From NCBI RefSeq assembly GCF_050433505.1, contig NZ_JBNPXC010000001.1, positions 806,001 to 870,000 of the forward strand: a stretch of DNA of 64,000 nucleotides. The letters are read 5' to 3'. Positions 62,845 to 64,000 of this stretch are shown piece after piece. A program made the translations under genes and the position numbers. Source of the stretch: Methanobacterium_D oryzae. GTDB lineage: Archaea > Methanobacteriota > Methanobacteria > Methanobacteriales > Methanobacteriaceae. The notes below the pieces were generated by a model. The model saw nothing but the letters and a program-made list of their open reading frames with translations, was not told where the DNA came from and did no database searches. Within the stretch, counting starts at the first letter, position 1. Each line of letters starts with the position of its first letter.

Positions 62845-63828
62845 TTAAGCTTTACTAATGCTAAGATTATCACTAGGGCATGTATCTTCAGCATATAATG
62901 TATTTATAAGATCCATTGCCACAGATTCAAGCTTTTTATCTCCTAAATTTTTAAATAGTTCGATAGATTTTTTAAATATATCATATATTTTATCTTCACT
63001 ACTTAAAACATAATAAGCAACGCCTATTAATAGAAGAGATATTGCTTCTCCTTTTTTATCCTCTATTTTTTGAGCAACATGGAATGCAGCTTTAAAATTT
63101 TTAAGGGCAGTATATACTTTTTCTTCCTTCATAAGATAGTTGCCCATTACCAGAATTGTTCCTAACTTTTTTTTAGTATCATCACTGTTATGGGTATCCA
63201 TGATAAATTTTCTAATATAACCAGCTTCGTATTCTTCTTTAGAGATTTCTTTAACCCCATACTCTTTTTTAATTATATTTAACACGTTTTCTAATTTTAA
63301 AACTACTTTTTCGTAGTTAAGATGGCATCTGCTTTCGTTTTTTGGGCTTTCTTCTATAATTGTAATGGACTCATACTCTTCTGCATCTTCTTCAACAACT
63401 TCTTCTATTAATTCTATGTCCTCTTTATTTGTAAGTTCAATAGCTTCTTTAATAGCTTCAACTTCTTTTATTTTCTCAATTAAATCCAGTTTCATGGGAG
63501 ATCTTACAGATGCATATACTTCAAATGAGTCTTTATAATATTTTAAAGCTTTATCTATTTCTCTCATGCTGAGATAAACATCTCCTATTAAATCAAATAC
63601 AAAAGCTTCACCCTCTTTATTATTAAGTTTAAAATATCCTAAACGGGCATCTTTTAAATATTTCAATGATTCATCATATCTCTCATCATTAAAACATACT
63701 ATGCCCATATCTATTAAAACATCTGCTTCATGTTCCTGATATTTCTGTAGTTTCTTTTTATAGTGTTGAAGTGATCCTTTTTTTTTCAATTTATCAAAGG
63801 TACCAATGGAATGGAATATTTCCCACAT
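62845..63828 (-). CDS. TPR-repeat protein
   Basis: A 327-residue soluble protein with tetratricopeptide repeats at the N-terminus (about 28-130: VLIDMGIVCFNDERYDESLKYLKDA; AFVFDLIGDVYLSMREIDKALKYYKDS) and at the C-terminus (about 220-310: GTILVMGNYLMKEEKVYTALKNFKAA). An acidic middle stretch (IELIEEVVEEDAEEYES) separates them. It likely serves as a protein scaffold; no enzyme domain is present. A GGGGG run lies before the ATG. Confidence 0.75.
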   Translation of the reverse strand: MWEIFHSIGTFDKLKKKGSLQHYKKKLQKYQEHEADVLIDMGIVCFNDERYDESLKYLKDARLGYFKLNNKEGEAFVFDLIGDVYLSMREIDKALKYYKDSFEVYASVRSPMKLDLIEKIKEVEAIKEAIELTNKEDIELIEEVVEEDAEEYESITIIEESPKNESRCHLNYEKVVLKLENVLNIIKKEYGVKEISKEEYEAGYIRKFIMDTHNSDDTKKKLGTILVMGNYLMKEEKVYTALKNFKAAFHVAQKIEDKKGEAISLLLIGVAYYVLSSEDKIYDIFKKSIELFKNLGDKKLESVAMDLINTLYAEDTCPSDNLSISKA

Positions 63829-64000
63829 TTTTTAACCCCCATGCCCTTTTTATAATATTCATATATATTTTTTAAGTTATGAAAGTATTTATGATTATTA
63901 ACGCTCTAAATTAATAAAAAGTATTTGATTATTTAAGTTAAAACACATAAGATCAATAAATAATAAAAATATTTGTTTAAAAGCTTTTAGATGAATCAAT

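Noticed and set aside
41544..63000. Several open frames opposite or inside known genes (for example opposite the M24 peptidase, amtB, glutamate synthase and HEAT genes)
   Set aside because: They lie fully within well-supported genes in other frames, lack binding sites and have biased composition typical of shadow frames.

Overview
The window looks like a chromosomal segment of a low-GC methanogenic archaeon of the order Methanobacteriales, most likely a mesophilic Methanobacterium. Archaeal markers are ribosomal protein S3Ae, an archaeal-type phosphoglycerate mutase, GlmM/GlmU of archaeal type and a split glutamate synthase with an FrhB-family subunit. Lineage markers are a pseudomurein-binding-repeat protein with a transglutaminase-fold peptidase domain and GGAA-N6-TTCC operators of the NrpR type. 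Starts are often preceded by GGAGG or GGTGA, and TTG/GTG starts are common. I saw no tRNA, rRNA, CRISPR array or insertion sequence.

Layout. 0.3-10 kb is a very AT-rich accessory region: a two-TM protein, an OLD-family ATPase/TOPRIM nuclease divergent from an ApeA-like HEPN protein, a 1.3-kb non-coding stretch full of hairpins, a zinc protein, a secreted M14-like amidohydrolase and a PD-(D/E)XK/DUF2075 nuclease-helicase. 10.6-20.9 kb holds rubrerythrin, two PAS histidine kinases around a potassium channel pair, small redox and methyltransferase genes, and two tandem lipoproteins with DnaJ-like zinc motifs. 21.3-29 kb is core metabolism: rps3ae, DUF92, apgM, glmM-glmU (overlapping), a gamma-carbonic-anhydrase-like protein, hisC and a radical-SAM activase. 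29-45.7 kb mixes envelope proteins, an ArsR regulator with strong operators, a bacterial-type Lon protease, a beta-propeller protein, an Nmad3-like protein and the pseudomurein peptidase.

45.8-60.3 kb is nitrogen and vitamin B6 metabolism. Two amtB-glnK pairs are followed on the same strand by a metallo-hydrolase and by an unusual two-gene unit. That unit pairs a small SRPRB/CvnD-like G protein with a degenerate P-loop and a second G protein fused to a C-terminal PII domain. A pdxT-glutamate synthase operon lies upstream on the same strand. NrpR-type operators sit just downstream of TATA boxes before both amtB genes, before the pdxT-glt operon and, in imperfect form, before the G-protein unit. 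The last genes encode malate dehydrogenase and HEAT and TPR proteins.

The best candidate for an undescribed system is the G protein / G protein-PII pair at 49.3-50.7 kb, which by context and promoter could couple PII-type nitrogen sensing to a G-protein switch. Other notable points are a domain-permuted FrhB-family subunit in the glutamate synthase operon with no canonical start after its Shine-Dalgarno sequence, the structured non-coding region at 4.65-5.9 kb, two short hairpin motifs each present twice, and repeat tracts (AAT11, A7, G12) in one sensor kinase gene.
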